The notes beneath the pieces are model-generated. The model searched no databases, had not been told where the DNA came from, and was given only the letters and a program-made list of their open reading frames with translations. A program made the translations under genes and the position numbers. This document shows, in pieces, positions 8,990 through 16,706 of a DNA stretch of 52,329 nt. Location of the stretch: positions 1 to 52,329 of the forward strand of contig SKNW01000044.1 of assembly GCA_007120305.1 (NCBI GenBank). Direction: 5' to 3'. The DNA is from Gemmatimonadota bacterium (GTDB lineage: Bacteria; Gemmatimonadota; Gemmatimonadetes; Longimicrobiales; Gaopeijiaceae). The first letter of the stretch is position 1. Each line of letters begins with the position of its first letter.

Positions 8990-9694
8990 TCAGTCGTGCA
9001 TGTGATCGAGGTAGATTCGCTCGAGGTCGGCATGACCCAGCGTCGATGGATCCAGCTCCGCCCGCAGGAGTCCTCGGCGCATGATTCCAACGCGGGACCC
9101 CAGCTCCTTGGCCCGGAAGAGGTCGTGGGTCGCCATGAGGATGGCCACCCCATCCCCCCGGAGTTGCTGCAGGAGCCCCGAAAACTCGTTGGACGCCTCG
9201 GGGTCGAGTCCCGAAGTGGGCTCGTCCAGGAGCAGGGCCCGGGCACGCTTCGCCAGGGCGATGGCGATCCCCACTTTCTGCCTCATTCCCTTGGAGTAGG
9301 TGGAGACGCGCTGGGCATGGGCGTCGGCCTGCAGGCCGCTGCGGAGCAGAAACGCCTCCAGCTCCTTCCGGGAGTAGTGCTCGTGCCCTGCCAGGGCGGC
9401 GAAGTACTCGAGATTCTCCAGCGCCGAGAGGTGGGGATAGAGCATGACCTGCTCGGGGATGTAGGCCAGGACCTTCTTGGTCTCCAGAGGTGCCTTTGTG
9501 ACGTCCACTCCGTCCACCGTGGCGCGCCCGGATGATGGCTGGATGAAGTTCAGAAAAAGGCGGATCGTGGTGCTCTTCCCCGCGCCGTTGGCCCCGAGGA
9601 GGCAATAGATCTCGCCAGGGTTCACCTCGAGATTCAGGTCGGAGAGGGCGGTGGAGCCTTCGTACCGCTTGGACAGATTCTCGGCCTTCAGCAT
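8990..9694 (-). CDS. ABC transporter ATP-binding protein
   Basis: 234 aa, a complete ABC ATPase: Walker A GANGAGKST at about residue 36, signature YSKGMRQKVGIA at about 134, Walker B ALLLDEPTSGLDP, then the H-loop in MATHD. The ATG at 9694 gives the usual MLKAENLSKRY opening. It is the first gene of the exporter operon, followed by two permeases. A candidate sigma-70 promoter lies about 100 bases upstream. ATP hydrolysis here would drive the ABC-2 permease pair; no accessory membrane-fusion gene is present nearby. Confidence 0.95.
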   Translation of the reverse strand: MLKAENLSKRYEGSTALSDLNLEVNPGEIYCLLGANGAGKSTTIRLFLNFIQPSSGRATVDGVDVTKAPLETKKVLAYIPEQVMLYPHLSALENLEYFAALAGHEHYSRKELEAFLLRSGLQADAHAQRVSTYSKGMRQKVGIAIALAKRARALLLDEPTSGLDPEASNEFSGLLQQLRGDGVAILMATHDLFRAKELGSRVGIMRRGLLRAELDPSTLGHADLERIYLDHMHD

Positions 9695-9797
9695 GGGGTG
9701 ATCCTTGGCGGACTCGTGGGGGATCGTGGCATCGTCCTGGCACCGGCATGCCACTCGGCTTCCGGGGCGAGCCGGGAAGCACGTCGAGGACCACACG

Positions 9798-9826
9798 ATA
9801 ATGCGTTACCATTACCGCCCACGCAA
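9798..9826 (-). promoter_or_regulatory. Candidate sigma-70 promoter for the ABC exporter
   Basis: Read on the minus strand, TTGCGT (9826-9821) and CATTAT (9803-9798) are separated by exactly 17 bases, placing transcription start near 9791. The -35 lies in one arm of an 8-16-8 inverted repeat (CCACGCAA/TTGCGTGG, 9819-9850) that could be an operator. The rest of the 9695-9919 gap shows nothing else. Confidence 0.45.
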
Positions 9827-9919
9827 GGCGTGGCTCCGGGCGTTGCGTGGCCCCCAAGGAATCCGGGCTGCATGCTCTTCATCTGGGGAGATTCTCACAA
9901 CGGTCCGAGACCGGCGGGG

Positions 9920-11713
9920 TCAGCCGCAGGCAGCGGCCGGGCGCAGGCAGGAGGGACAGAATCGCCACTCCCTCTGCAACCGGGTGCCGCAGCGACACTC
10001 GGGATCGCCGACCTGCCCGCACGCCGGGCATCCGCGGGCCCACCCCGGCAGCTCTCCCCCGCACCGCGTACAGGGAGGCCGGCTCCCCGGGTCCCGATGA
10101 AGGACCCGGGCCACTTCGTGGGGGGTGGTGACACCTTCCGCAACCTTGCGCCGGGCGTCGGCGGCCATGGAGCCCATTCCCCCCTCTCGGGCCTTGCGGC
10201 GAAGGATCTCGGTGCCCGCACCGCGCATTACCTCGTCCCGGAGCCCTTCGCTCATGACCAGGAGTTCAAACACGCCGGTGCGCCCCCGGTAGCCCTCGTG
10301 GCAGTCCGGGCATCCCCGGGGCTGGCCTCCACATCGGCCGCAGCGGACGCGTACCAGGCGCTGGGCCACGATGCCCGCGAGCCCCCCCGCCACGAGGTGC
10401 GGCGCCACGCCCATCTGGAGGAGGCGGGTGATGCCCCCGGGAGCGTCGGTGGTGTGGAGGGTCGAGAGGACGAGGTGTCCGGTGACGGCGGCGGCCATGG
10501 CAATCTCCGCCGTCTCCCGGTCCCGAATCTCCCCCACCATGATGACATCCGGGTCCTGCCGGAGGACGGCCCGGAGCGCGGACGGGAAGGTGAGCCCGGC
10601 CCGGGGGTGGACCTGCACCTGGTTCACTCCCGGCACCCGGTACTCGATGGGGTCCTCGAGCGTCACCACGTTCTGTCGGGTCCGATCCACCTCGGCCAGG
10701 GCTCCGAACAGGGTGGAGCTCTTGCCGCTTCCGGTGGGCCCGGCCGCCAGGACCACGCCCCGTCCCATCCGAAGCAGCGTCCGCAGACGCGTCAGGTCAT
10801 CGGGGGCAAAGCCCAGCGCCTCGAGCCCCGAAGGCACCTGGGCGGGGTCGAGGATGCGAAGAACCGCCTTCTCTCCTCCTTCCACCGGGAGGGTCGAGAC
10901 CCGGACACTCAGACTCCGGCCAGCATCCTGAACCCGGAATCCACCGTCCTGGGGTCGGCGGCGTACCGAGATGTCCATCCCGGCCACCACCTTGATGCGG
11001 GAGAGGACGAGCGCCTGATCTCCAGGAGGCACCAGGGACACCTGCCGCAGGATTCCGTCCACCCGGGCCCGGATCTCGAGGCCCGCTTCCGTGGGCTCCA
11101 CGTGGAGATCGCTGGCTCCCAGCGTCATGGCCTCCCGCAGGAGGCGATCCACGAGCTGTACCATCGGAGCGTCCGCCACCAGGGCGTCCACCACCGGGGC
11201 GTCCACGACCCGTTCGCCCTCCGGGTCCCGGAGGGGTGCGGGCCTCTGGGCATCGCCCTGGAACTCGGCGTCGTACGCGCGACGGATGGCCTGCCGGAGG
11301 GCAGCGGGGGGTGCCACCACGACGGTCACGCGTCGACCTGTGTGAAACTGGAGATCGTCCACCGCCGCCAGGTCGAGGGGGTCCACCATGGCTACCCGGA
11401 TCCCCCGGGGGGCGAGGGACAGGGGAAGGACCGACCGGCGGAGGGCGAGGCCGGAGGGGACAGCGGCCAGCGCCTGGGGATCGGGCTCCAGGGGGGGCGG
11501 CTGGTAGCCCAGCCCGAGCTGCAGGGCCAGCGCCTCGGCCACGGACTCCTCGCTTACGAGACCCAGCCGGATCAGCAGGTCGCCCAGGCGTTCACCGGTT
11601 CGCCGCTGGGCCTCCAGTGCCTGCGCCAGCGACGGCTCCGAGAGGGCGCCGGCCTCGACGAGAAGTTTCCCGAGAAGCCGGGAGGAGCGGGGGGACGGGG
11701 GCGGGGTGCTCAT
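9920..11713 (-). CDS. GspE/PilB-type secretion or pilus ATPase with C-terminal zinc ribbons
   Basis: 597 aa. The N-terminal MshEN/GspE-N domain (about 10-150) is followed by the secretion ATPase core. Walker A is GPTGSGKSS near residue 325, followed by Asp box, Walker B (DVIMVGEIRD) and His box. A tetracysteine motif (CGRCGGQPRGCPDC, about 454-468) is typical of GspE/PilB. Beyond about 545 there is an added tail with CxxC, CxxC, CxC and CxxC pairs, resembling double zinc ribbons, which family members normally lack. The protein would power a type II secretion system or type IV pilus, but no other secretion genes are nearby. The frame is closed by a normal stop, so the tail is genuine coding sequence. 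Confidence 0.92.
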   Translation of the reverse strand: MSTPPPSPRSSRLLGKLLVEAGALSEPSLAQALEAQRRTGERLGDLLIRLGLVSEESVAEALALQLGLGYQPPPLEPDPQALAAVPSGLALRRSVLPLSLAPRGIRVAMVDPLDLAAVDDLQFHTGRRVTVVVAPPAALRQAIRRAYDAEFQGDAQRPAPLRDPEGERVVDAPVVDALVADAPMVQLVDRLLREAMTLGASDLHVEPTEAGLEIRARVDGILRQVSLVPPGDQALVLSRIKVVAGMDISVRRRPQDGGFRVQDAGRSLSVRVSTLPVEGGEKAVLRILDPAQVPSGLEALGFAPDDLTRLRTLLRMGRGVVLAAGPTGSGKSSTLFGALAEVDRTRQNVVTLEDPIEYRVPGVNQVQVHPRAGLTFPSALRAVLRQDPDVIMVGEIRDRETAEIAMAAAVTGHLVLSTLHTTDAPGGITRLLQMGVAPHLVAGGLAGIVAQRLVRVRCGRCGGQPRGCPDCHEGYRGRTGVFELLVMSEGLRDEVMRGAGTEILRRKAREGGMGSMAADARRKVAEGVTTPHEVARVLHRDPGSRPPCTRCGGELPGWARGCPACGQVGDPECRCGTRLQREWRFCPSCLRPAAACG

Positions 11714-11811
11714 GACCCCTCACACTCTTCAGACGCTGCGGGCGCCGCCATGGAAACCCGGGACGCCGGTCACGACGCCTGACTCGCAGGGGTCATGGGG
11801 TCGCAGGGTGA

Positions 11812-12042
11812 GGGGGCCTCCCTGACGCCAGCACGGGCGCCGAGGACTCTTCCTTCTTCAACGGCCTTCTACGTCTTCCCGGGGGGCTGGCCGAGGGACT
11901 GACCGTGGAGGAGGCGCCACCCCACCACACGCCCGAGTTCCGGATCAACGAGGACGTGCTCCTCACCGGCGTGCGGACCCACGCCTACTTCGTCGTGGAC
12001 TACCTGGCGGGGGAAGGCCGGGAGCGTGTCGGGGGAAGATGA
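11812..12042 (+). pseudogene. Relic 3' end of an M20-family amidohydrolase/peptidase gene
   Basis: This open stretch encodes 76 residues and has no start codon; an in-frame TGA lies at 11809. It contains GAEDSSFF, matching the G-[AS]-E-D-F-x-F metal-site region of M20D amidohydrolases. Further on come EEAPPHHTPEFRINEDVL and TGVRTHAYFVVDYLAG, which match the family's C-terminal 'HSPxFxxDExALxxGVRA...LDYL' ending. About 300 N-terminal residues are missing; upstream is the antisense ATPase gene. It overlaps the 3' tail of the gene on the minus strand by 43 bases. I read it as a deletion remnant rather than a live gene. Confidence 0.65.
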
Positions 12043-13070
12043 GCCTGGCCCTGTCCTGAGGTCTTCCCGACGCCAAGCGCCCGGAGGAGCGCCGGGGTCA
12101 CCGCCATGAGGTCGTGCACCCCGGCCATGGGTTCCTCGCGGGAGCCGGCCACACCCTGCCCGGCGGCCGCCGTCCCCCGTTCCATGGCACCGGCCTCGGG
12201 ACCCCCCGCGCGGATGACGAACCCCAGCGCCGGGTTCCGGGTGTGGCCCCTGCGCACGTCCTCGATGTTTCCATGGTCGCTGCATCCCACGATCCACGAG
12301 GGCCCCGACGCTTCCAGGAGGCCACCCAGAAAGGCGTCGACCCGCTCCAGCGCACGAACACTTCCTTCCATTCCGCCGCGGTGGCCGGCATGGTCGGTGT
12401 GGTAGTGGGCGAACAGTGTCAGCGCAGCTTCCCGGGCGATCCCGGCCAGGGTCCTCCCCGCTCCCTCGGCCGTCACATCAGGGAGATCGGTACGCCCGGT
12501 GTAGCGCTTCCAGCCATCGTTCAGGATCTCGGAGGCTACGGCCTCGCCGCGGAGCAGGGACTCCAGATCCCTGGAGAGAACCCCGGCCGAGAGGGCGGCC
12601 AGTGGGGGCACGGCGTGGCGTCGACTGGGGAGGGTGCCGGGCCACCCTGCGGGGTAGGCGTTGGCGAAGGTCACCCGGACTCCGCCGTGGCACGCCCGGA
12701 CCAGGAGGTTCTCCTCCTGGAGGAGGGGGCGAAGGCGAACCGGCGGCCAGGGCCCGAAGTGGCCCCCGAAGAGGGCCGGTGCGTTCCGGCCCGTGAAGAG
12801 GGCGATCTGGCCGGTGCCGCTCTGCGGAAGCCCGTCGACCCCGAGGGCGGCATCCAGCGGAAAGGCCCTTCCGGATGGACCCGAGGGGGCGGGGTCATCC
12901 AGCGACGGAAGGCTTCCGCCCAAGGCCGAGGCGAGGTGGGGAAGCCGTGCCCGGAAGAAGGGGTTCACCTCCGGGTCTGCCGGTCCGATCCCGACGCCGT
13001 CGAGGAAAAGAAGGAGAACAGGGAGAGGCCGGAGCAGGTCCCCGGAAGCCGCCTCCTGTGGCGGGGTCAC
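12000..13070 (-). CDS. Alkaline-phosphatase-superfamily metalloenzyme (iPGM/phosphopentomutase-like)
   Basis: 356 aa. A metal-binding LLLFLDGVGIG start, GLPQSGTGQIALFTG (candidate Ser/Thr nucleophile region, about residue 82), HYHTDHAGHRG and C-terminal SDHGNIED...GHTRNP motifs match the metalloenzyme domain shared by cofactor-independent phosphoglycerate mutase and phosphopentomutase. It is shorter than true iPGM (about 510 aa), so the substrate is open. Its start overlaps the preceding 184-aa gene by 4 bases. The last about 15 residues read through sequence that, on the other strand, is the M20 relic, suggesting the original stop was replaced at the rearrangement junction. Confidence 0.8.
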   Translation of the reverse strand: MTPPQEAASGDLLRPLPVLLLFLDGVGIGPADPEVNPFFRARLPHLASALGGSLPSLDDPAPSGPSGRAFPLDAALGVDGLPQSGTGQIALFTGRNAPALFGGHFGPWPPVRLRPLLQEENLLVRACHGGVRVTFANAYPAGWPGTLPSRRHAVPPLAALSAGVLSRDLESLLRGEAVASEILNDGWKRYTGRTDLPDVTAEGAGRTLAGIAREAALTLFAHYHTDHAGHRGGMEGSVRALERVDAFLGGLLEASGPSWIVGCSDHGNIEDVRRGHTRNPALGFVIRAGGPEAGAMERGTAAAGQGVAGSREEPMAGVHDLMAVTPALLRALGVGKTSGQGQAHLPPTRSRPSPAR

Positions 13071-13621
13071 CCCCCGGAACGAAGATCCAGGGTGACCCGT
13101 GCCGCCACGTGCCCGAGATCGGCCCGCTCCCGGACCGCTTCGCGAATCCGCGGCTCGATCTTCCCGTAGGCCGCCATCACCCCGTCGCGAAGCTCCTCGC
13201 GGAGGATCCGGAGGGCGTTGGCGTCGGGGCGGGAGGACTGGGTGACCTTCCGGATCTCCTCGAACCGGGTGGGGAGGATCTCGAAGGGGGTCATCCCCGT
13301 GTCGTCGTCACGGTCGTGGTCCAGCCAGTGGATGGCGACCGCAACGTCGCCCCGGGCCTTCAGCCCGCTGATGTCGCCCACGGCCTGAAATCGCTCGGCG
13401 AGGCGGCGCATTTCCACGGCCCCCGCGGTGGCCACGTAGGCCCTCTCGACGACGGCGAAGATCCGCCGGACACGTTCCGCCTGCGTCGCGTCAGATCCAA
13501 GCGGCTCCGTATCCAGAACCCGGGCCGAGGCTTCGCGGACAAAGCCGAGTCCGCCGTCGTCTCGCGTCCGGGACCGGTCGATGGAGTCGAGGATTCGGTC
13601 CGGATTCGTGCGGAAGCTCAT
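13067..13621 (-). CDS. Uncharacterised protein, 184 aa
   Basis: I do not recognise the family. The protein is soluble, mostly helical and rich in Arg, Asp and Glu, with no signal peptide or membrane segment. The ATG at 13621 has a good ribosome-binding site (AGGAG about 8 bases upstream); the longer frame upstream has arginine/glycine-rich composition typical of a non-coding shadow. The stop overlaps the metalloenzyme start (ATGA), so the two are translationally coupled and probably work together. Confidence 0.75.
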   Translation of the reverse strand: MSFRTNPDRILDSIDRSRTRDDGGLGFVREASARVLDTEPLGSDATQAERVRRIFAVVERAYVATAGAVEMRRLAERFQAVGDISGLKARGDVAVAIHWLDHDRDDDTGMTPFEILPTRFEEIRKVTQSSRPDANALRILREELRDGVMAAYGKIEPRIREAVRERADLGHVAARVTLDLRSGG

Positions 13622-13713
13622 GAAGTGACTCCTGGGCTGGCGGGTCGGATCGCGTTCGCAGCGTCGGAACGCGGGCATAGGCGGGCGCGGAGATCGCCTA
13701 CCCCGCCGTGGCC

Positions 13714-13733
13714 CGGAGGGGCGAACCCCTCCG
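13714..13733. other. Hairpin in the divergent 13622-13941 gap
   Basis: A perfect 8-base stem (CGGAGGGG/CCCCTCCG) encloses a CGAA loop. It sits between the divergent starts at 13621 (minus) and 13942 (plus). No T-run follows on either side, so it is not a classical intrinsic terminator. A second shorter inverted repeat (CCGGCC/GGCCGG) lies some 30 bases further on. I see no convincing promoter or coding sequence in the rest of this 320-base gap. Confidence 0.45.
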
Positions 13734-13941
13734 CACCGGACGATAACGGGCGCCTCCCGGCCGGACCAGAGGCCGGATGACAGGGGCAGGCAGGCAACGG
13801 CTGCACCTTCGCGGCGGCGGCGACCGATGGGTAACCGGCGGTCAACCACCTTGCGGAACACCGGCCCCGAGGGGAAGATCCATGGTGCGAACGCCCCCCC
13901 GCCCCGCCGGCCATCCCTGGGCCTTGAACCCTGCGTCCTCC

Positions 13942-15048
13942 ATGTCTTTCGACGATTCCTTCGACCCCCTCCCCCCATCGCCCCTCCCGACCCCCCTCTC
14001 CCTGCGGTGGTTCGGCGACGGGCTGGAGATCCCCCCCGCCTCGATGCGGGGGCGGGACCTGGAGCATCTGGAGCTTCTCTATCAGGCCCTCACGGGCTGC
14101 TACGAAGCGTGGCTGGAAGGGCGTCCGGATCCCGACTGGGCGGCTCTTGCCGACCGGGTCCGGGCCTTCGGTGAACCTCCCCTGCGCACCGCCCTGGAGG
14201 CACTGGGCGAGGCAACCCTGGGCGAGGCCGACGTTCCCCCCCTTCTTCGCCGGGCCTTCCATGACCTCAGGGGTGGGGCCTTCTTCGCCCTTCGTCTCTA
14301 CGGCGTTCTCCTGGCCGACGAGGAGCCATCGGAGGAGCTGGTGCAGCCGGCGGTCTTCCTGGCGAGGGACCAGGCCAAGCTGGTCCGGAGCCTGGTTCCA
14401 TTCATGGACCCCGAGGGCTACCGGAAGGACCGGGAGGAGCGAGCCCACGGGATGCGGGAGCTCGTGGACAAGTGGAGTGGCTTCCACTTCCCTCCCGCGG
14501 AGTCGGGGCCGCCCGCCGCGGGCTTGGGGCCGCCCCCCGGGGGCTCGGGGCCGCCCTCCGGGGAGTCGGCCCAGGTCATCGCGCCCGTCGTGGTCGAGGT
14601 CACCACCCGGTGGAGGGGGGAGCTTGCCGCCCGCTGCCTCGAAGCCGCCGCCCTGGACCGGGTCATCTACAATCTCGTGAACAACGCGGCCCGGTTCACC
14701 ACCGATGGCCGAGTCCAGCTCCTCGTGGAAGCCGTGAGCCATGCCACGGTTCGCATTGCGGTGCGCAATTCACTGGGGTCCGATGATGCCGACTGGATCG
14801 CCTCCCAGACAGAGGGCCGGACGGCGGCGCTCTATCTTGGAGGATCGACCCGGGGGGGGACGGGACTGGGGCTTCAGTCCGCAGCCGTGGTCGTCGCCCG
14901 GGCCTGGGGGCAGGTGACCCCGGAGGAGGCGGTGGAATCCGGCGTCGTGGGGGCGCACGTCAGGGACGGGGTCTTCACGAGCTGGTTCTTCTGGCCGGCC
15001 TACCTGGTGGACGAACACGGCCCGCTTTCCACGCCGGAGGCCTCGTGA
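13942..15048 (+). CDS. Histidine-kinase-like protein with HATPase domain and Gly-Pro repeat linker
   Basis: 368 aa, soluble. A possible H-box (FHDLRGGAFFALRLYGVL, about 109-126) is followed by helices, then a Gly/Pro linker (about 188-208). The C-terminal HATPase_c domain has an N-box (LDRVIYNLVNNAARF) and G-box (GGTGLGL). No transmembrane or receiver domain is present, so it may be a cytoplasmic kinase or a phosphotransfer/ATPase relative. The ATG at 13942 gives a plausible N-terminus; an in-frame ATG at 13882 has a better Shine-Dalgarno (GGGGAAG) and cannot be excluded. The stop overlaps the next gene's GTG start, so translation is coupled. No cognate regulator is adjacent. Confidence 0.78.
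   Translation: MSFDDSFDPLPPSPLPTPLSLRWFGDGLEIPPASMRGRDLEHLELLYQALTGCYEAWLEGRPDPDWAALADRVRAFGEPPLRTALEALGEATLGEADVPPLLRRAFHDLRGGAFFALRLYGVLLADEEPSEELVQPAVFLARDQAKLVRSLVPFMDPEGYRKDREERAHGMRELVDKWSGFHFPPAESGPPAAGLGPPPGGSGPPSGESAQVIAPVVVEVTTRWRGELAARCLEAAALDRVIYNLVNNAARFTTDGRVQLLVEAVSHATVRIAVRNSLGSDDADWIASQTEGRTAALYLGGSTRGGTGLGLQSAAVVVARAWGQVTPEEAVESGVVGAHVRDGVFTSWFFWPAYLVDEHGPLSTPEAS
14503..14565 (+). repeat. Three in-frame 21-base tandem repeats inside the kinase-like gene
   Basis: Three consecutive 21-base units (14503-14523, 14524-14544, 14545-14565) encode SGPPAAG, LGPPPGG and SGPPSGE. They form a flexible Gly/Pro linker between the helical H-box region and the ATPase domain. Units differ at several positions but keep a GGGGCCGCCC-type core. 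Confidence 0.8.
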
Positions 15049-15755
15049 AGGGAGAAGAGGAGGCCGGCGCCGACCCGTCGGGACCTCTTTCCCGGCTCGT
15101 TCGGGTCTTTCTCTCGCCCGTCGACCTCTTCGCCGAGCTCCGCGCGCATCCCCGGAGCCTGGGGGCCCTGGTCCTCGGTGTCGTGTTCTCCGCGGTAGCG
15201 GCGGCGCTGATCCCGATCGAACTCTGGGAGGCGGGCCTCCGGGCCCAGATCGAGGCCAGCGGGGCCGAACTCCCCGCCGACACCACGATGCTGGCGCGGG
15301 TGGGATGGATCTCGGCCGTCTTCGTGGGCGTGGTCGCCTGGCCCCTGCTTGCCCTCCTCACCACGGGGGTCTACGGCGTCGTGTTCCTCCTTGCCCTCGG
15401 GTACGAAGGGTCCTTTCGCATCCTGCTGTCGGTAGTGGCCCACGCGCTCCTCGTGGTGGCGGTGGGCGCCCTGGTCCTCGTTCCCCTCCGGATTCTGGCG
15501 GGGGATGCGAACCTGACGCTTTCGGTGGCCACCCTCCTTCCCTTTCTTGCGGACGGCTTCCTTCTTCGGTTCGCGGGGCTTCTGGATCTCTTCAACCTCT
15601 GGGCCTACGTGCTCATCGGCGTGGGGGCGGCCGTCATGGACGGTCGCCGCAGCCCCGCTGCCGGCGTGGCCGTCTCCCTGGGCGTGGCCCTGATCCTTTC
15701 GCTCCTCCTGGCAGCCGTCTCCGGCATGGGCGGCGTCGGAAGCCCCGGGGCATGA
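15045..15755 (+). CDS. YIP1-family integral membrane protein
   Basis: 236 aa with about five hydrophobic helices (roughly 37-62, 85-118, 125-150, 160-190, 205-228). It has the SPVDLFAELRAHPRS-type lead-in seen before the first helix of bacterial Yip1-domain proteins. Start is GTG at 15045, overlapping the previous stop (GTGA); its own stop overlaps the csaA start (ATGA). Bacterial YIP1 proteins have no well-defined function. The tight coupling suggests a membrane partner for the neighbouring soluble proteins. Confidence 0.75.
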   Translation: MKGEEEAGADPSGPLSRLVRVFLSPVDLFAELRAHPRSLGALVLGVVFSAVAAALIPIELWEAGLRAQIEASGAELPADTTMLARVGWISAVFVGVVAWPLLALLTTGVYGVVFLLALGYEGSFRILLSVVAHALLVVAVGALVLVPLRILAGDANLTLSVATLLPFLADGFLLRFAGLLDLFNLWAYVLIGVGAAVMDGRRSPAAGVAVSLGVALILSLLLAAVSGMGGVGSPGA

Positions 15756-16144
15756 CCGCGGGACCGGAGAAGGAGCCTTCGGCGGAGCCCGGATCCGAGC
15801 CGGTGTCGCTCGAGGACTTCCATCGCCTCCGCATCCTGGCGGGCCGGATCGTGGATGCGTCTCCCCTGACCGAAGCCCGGAATCCGGCACTCCGGCTTCG
15901 CATCGACTTCGGTCCAGACGTCGGTGTCCTCGGGTCCTCCGCCCAGGTGACCCGCCGCTACACGGCCGAGGCGCTGGTGGGAACCCGGGTGCTGGCACTC
16001 GTGAACCTGCCCCCTCTCCGAGTAGCCGGCTTCCGAAGCGAGTGCCTTGTCCTGGGCCTCGTGAACCCGGAGGACCCGGGAGACGTGGTGCTCGTCCGCC
16101 CCGACGATGCGACGGATGGGGGCGTTGGCTGGCGCCTGGGCTGA
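15752..16144 (+). CDS. csaA: CsaA-like tRNA-binding-domain protein (putative chaperone)
   Basis: 130 aa. After a 20-residue acidic leader, the protein is a single EMAP-II/Trbp111-type OB fold: DFHRLRILAGRIVDASPLTEARNPALRLRIDFG, then SSAQVTRRYTAEALVGTRVLALVNLPPLRVAGFRSECLVLG. These match CsaA and related stand-alone tRNA-binding domains (about 110 aa), which dimerise and have been linked to tRNA binding or secretion chaperoning. The ATG overlaps the YIP1 stop by 4 bases. It is the last gene of this three-gene unit and is followed at once by a GC hairpin. Confidence 0.88.
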   Translation: MTAGPEKEPSAEPGSEPVSLEDFHRLRILAGRIVDASPLTEARNPALRLRIDFGPDVGVLGSSAQVTRRYTAEALVGTRVLALVNLPPLRVAGFRSECLVLGLVNPEDPGDVVLVRPDDATDGGVGWRLG

Positions 16145-16150
16145 CGCCAA

Positions 16151-16169
16151 CCCCCCGAGGAGCGGGGGG
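16151..16169 (+). terminator. GC hairpin after csaA, possible terminator
   Basis: A six-base C/G stem (CCCCCC/GGGGGG) with a 7-base loop starts 7 bases after the csaA stop. There is no T-run, so it would be a weak or factor-assisted terminator. It separates the kinase/YIP1/csaA unit from the Trm112/oxidase cluster. Confidence 0.4.
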
Positions 16170-16334
16170 GGCGCGGGTCCGGGAGCGCGGGTCGTGAAGG
16201 TTCGAAGATCTTCCGGGCAGCGGAGCCCCTCATGTCTCGCGTGGGCATGCAAATGATGCTAGATTCTGCCGTCTTGCATACAAAACGGCCTGGCAGGAAC
16301 CCGCGTCCCGAGTGGGGGGCGTGCGGGCCCGAAC

Positions 16335-16352
16335 TGTCAACCCCGGTTGACA
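16335..16352. promoter_or_regulatory. Perfect palindrome upstream of the oxidase cluster (candidate operator)
   Basis: TGTCAACC and GGTTGACA form a perfect 8-2-8 inverted repeat ending 18 bases before the Trm112-like start codon. This is the size and symmetry of a dimeric regulator site. It lies between the csaA hairpin and the first gene of a cluster containing the terminal oxidase. I found no convincing -10/-35 pair in the rest of the 226-base gap; the TTGACA half-site has no matching -10 downstream. Confidence 0.5.
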
Positions 16353-16370
16353 CCGCTGGGGGGTAATGAG

Positions 16371-16628
16371 ATGGTCCATCCCGATCTCCTCGACATTCTG
16401 GTTTGCCCGGAGACCAGGTCTCCGGTGCGGCTGGCCGACGCCGATTTGCTGGCGAACGTGAACGAGGCGATCGGCCGCGGGGCGCTCCAGACGCGTGGAG
16501 GGTCCCCGGTTCGAGGCGAGCTGGACGCCGCCCTCGTCCGAGACGACGGTCGTCTCCTCTACCCCATCCGGGACGACATCCCGGTCATGCTCATCGACGA
16601 GGCCATTTCCCTCGACGACCTTTCCTGA
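16371..16628 (+). CDS. Trm112/UPF0434-like small protein
   Basis: 85 aa. LLDILVCPETRSPVRL at the start and GRLLYPIRDDIPVMLIDEAI at the end are the hallmarks of the Trm112/YcaR (UPF0434) family. The middle is longer than in E. coli YcaR, and only one cysteine of the usual CPxC pair is kept, so a zinc site is doubtful. The ATG at 16371 follows a GGGGGGT ribosome-binding stretch; a TTG at 16347 is less likely because it lies within the palindrome. Its role in bacteria is not settled; it may stabilise a methyltransferase. Confidence 0.85.
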   Translation: MVHPDLLDILVCPETRSPVRLADADLLANVNEAIGRGALQTRGGSPVRGELDAALVRDDGRLLYPIRDDIPVMLIDEAISLDDLS

Positions 16629-16706
16629 GTCGACACCCCTCCCCGGCCTGACGCTGTCAGCTCCGGAGGGAGTCGGCCCGCCACGACCACGCCAGGGTTC
16701 TCCATC

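Noticed and set aside
16347-16352. TTGACA as a -35 element
   Set aside because: It is one arm of the palindrome and no -10 hexamer occurs 16-18 bases downstream.
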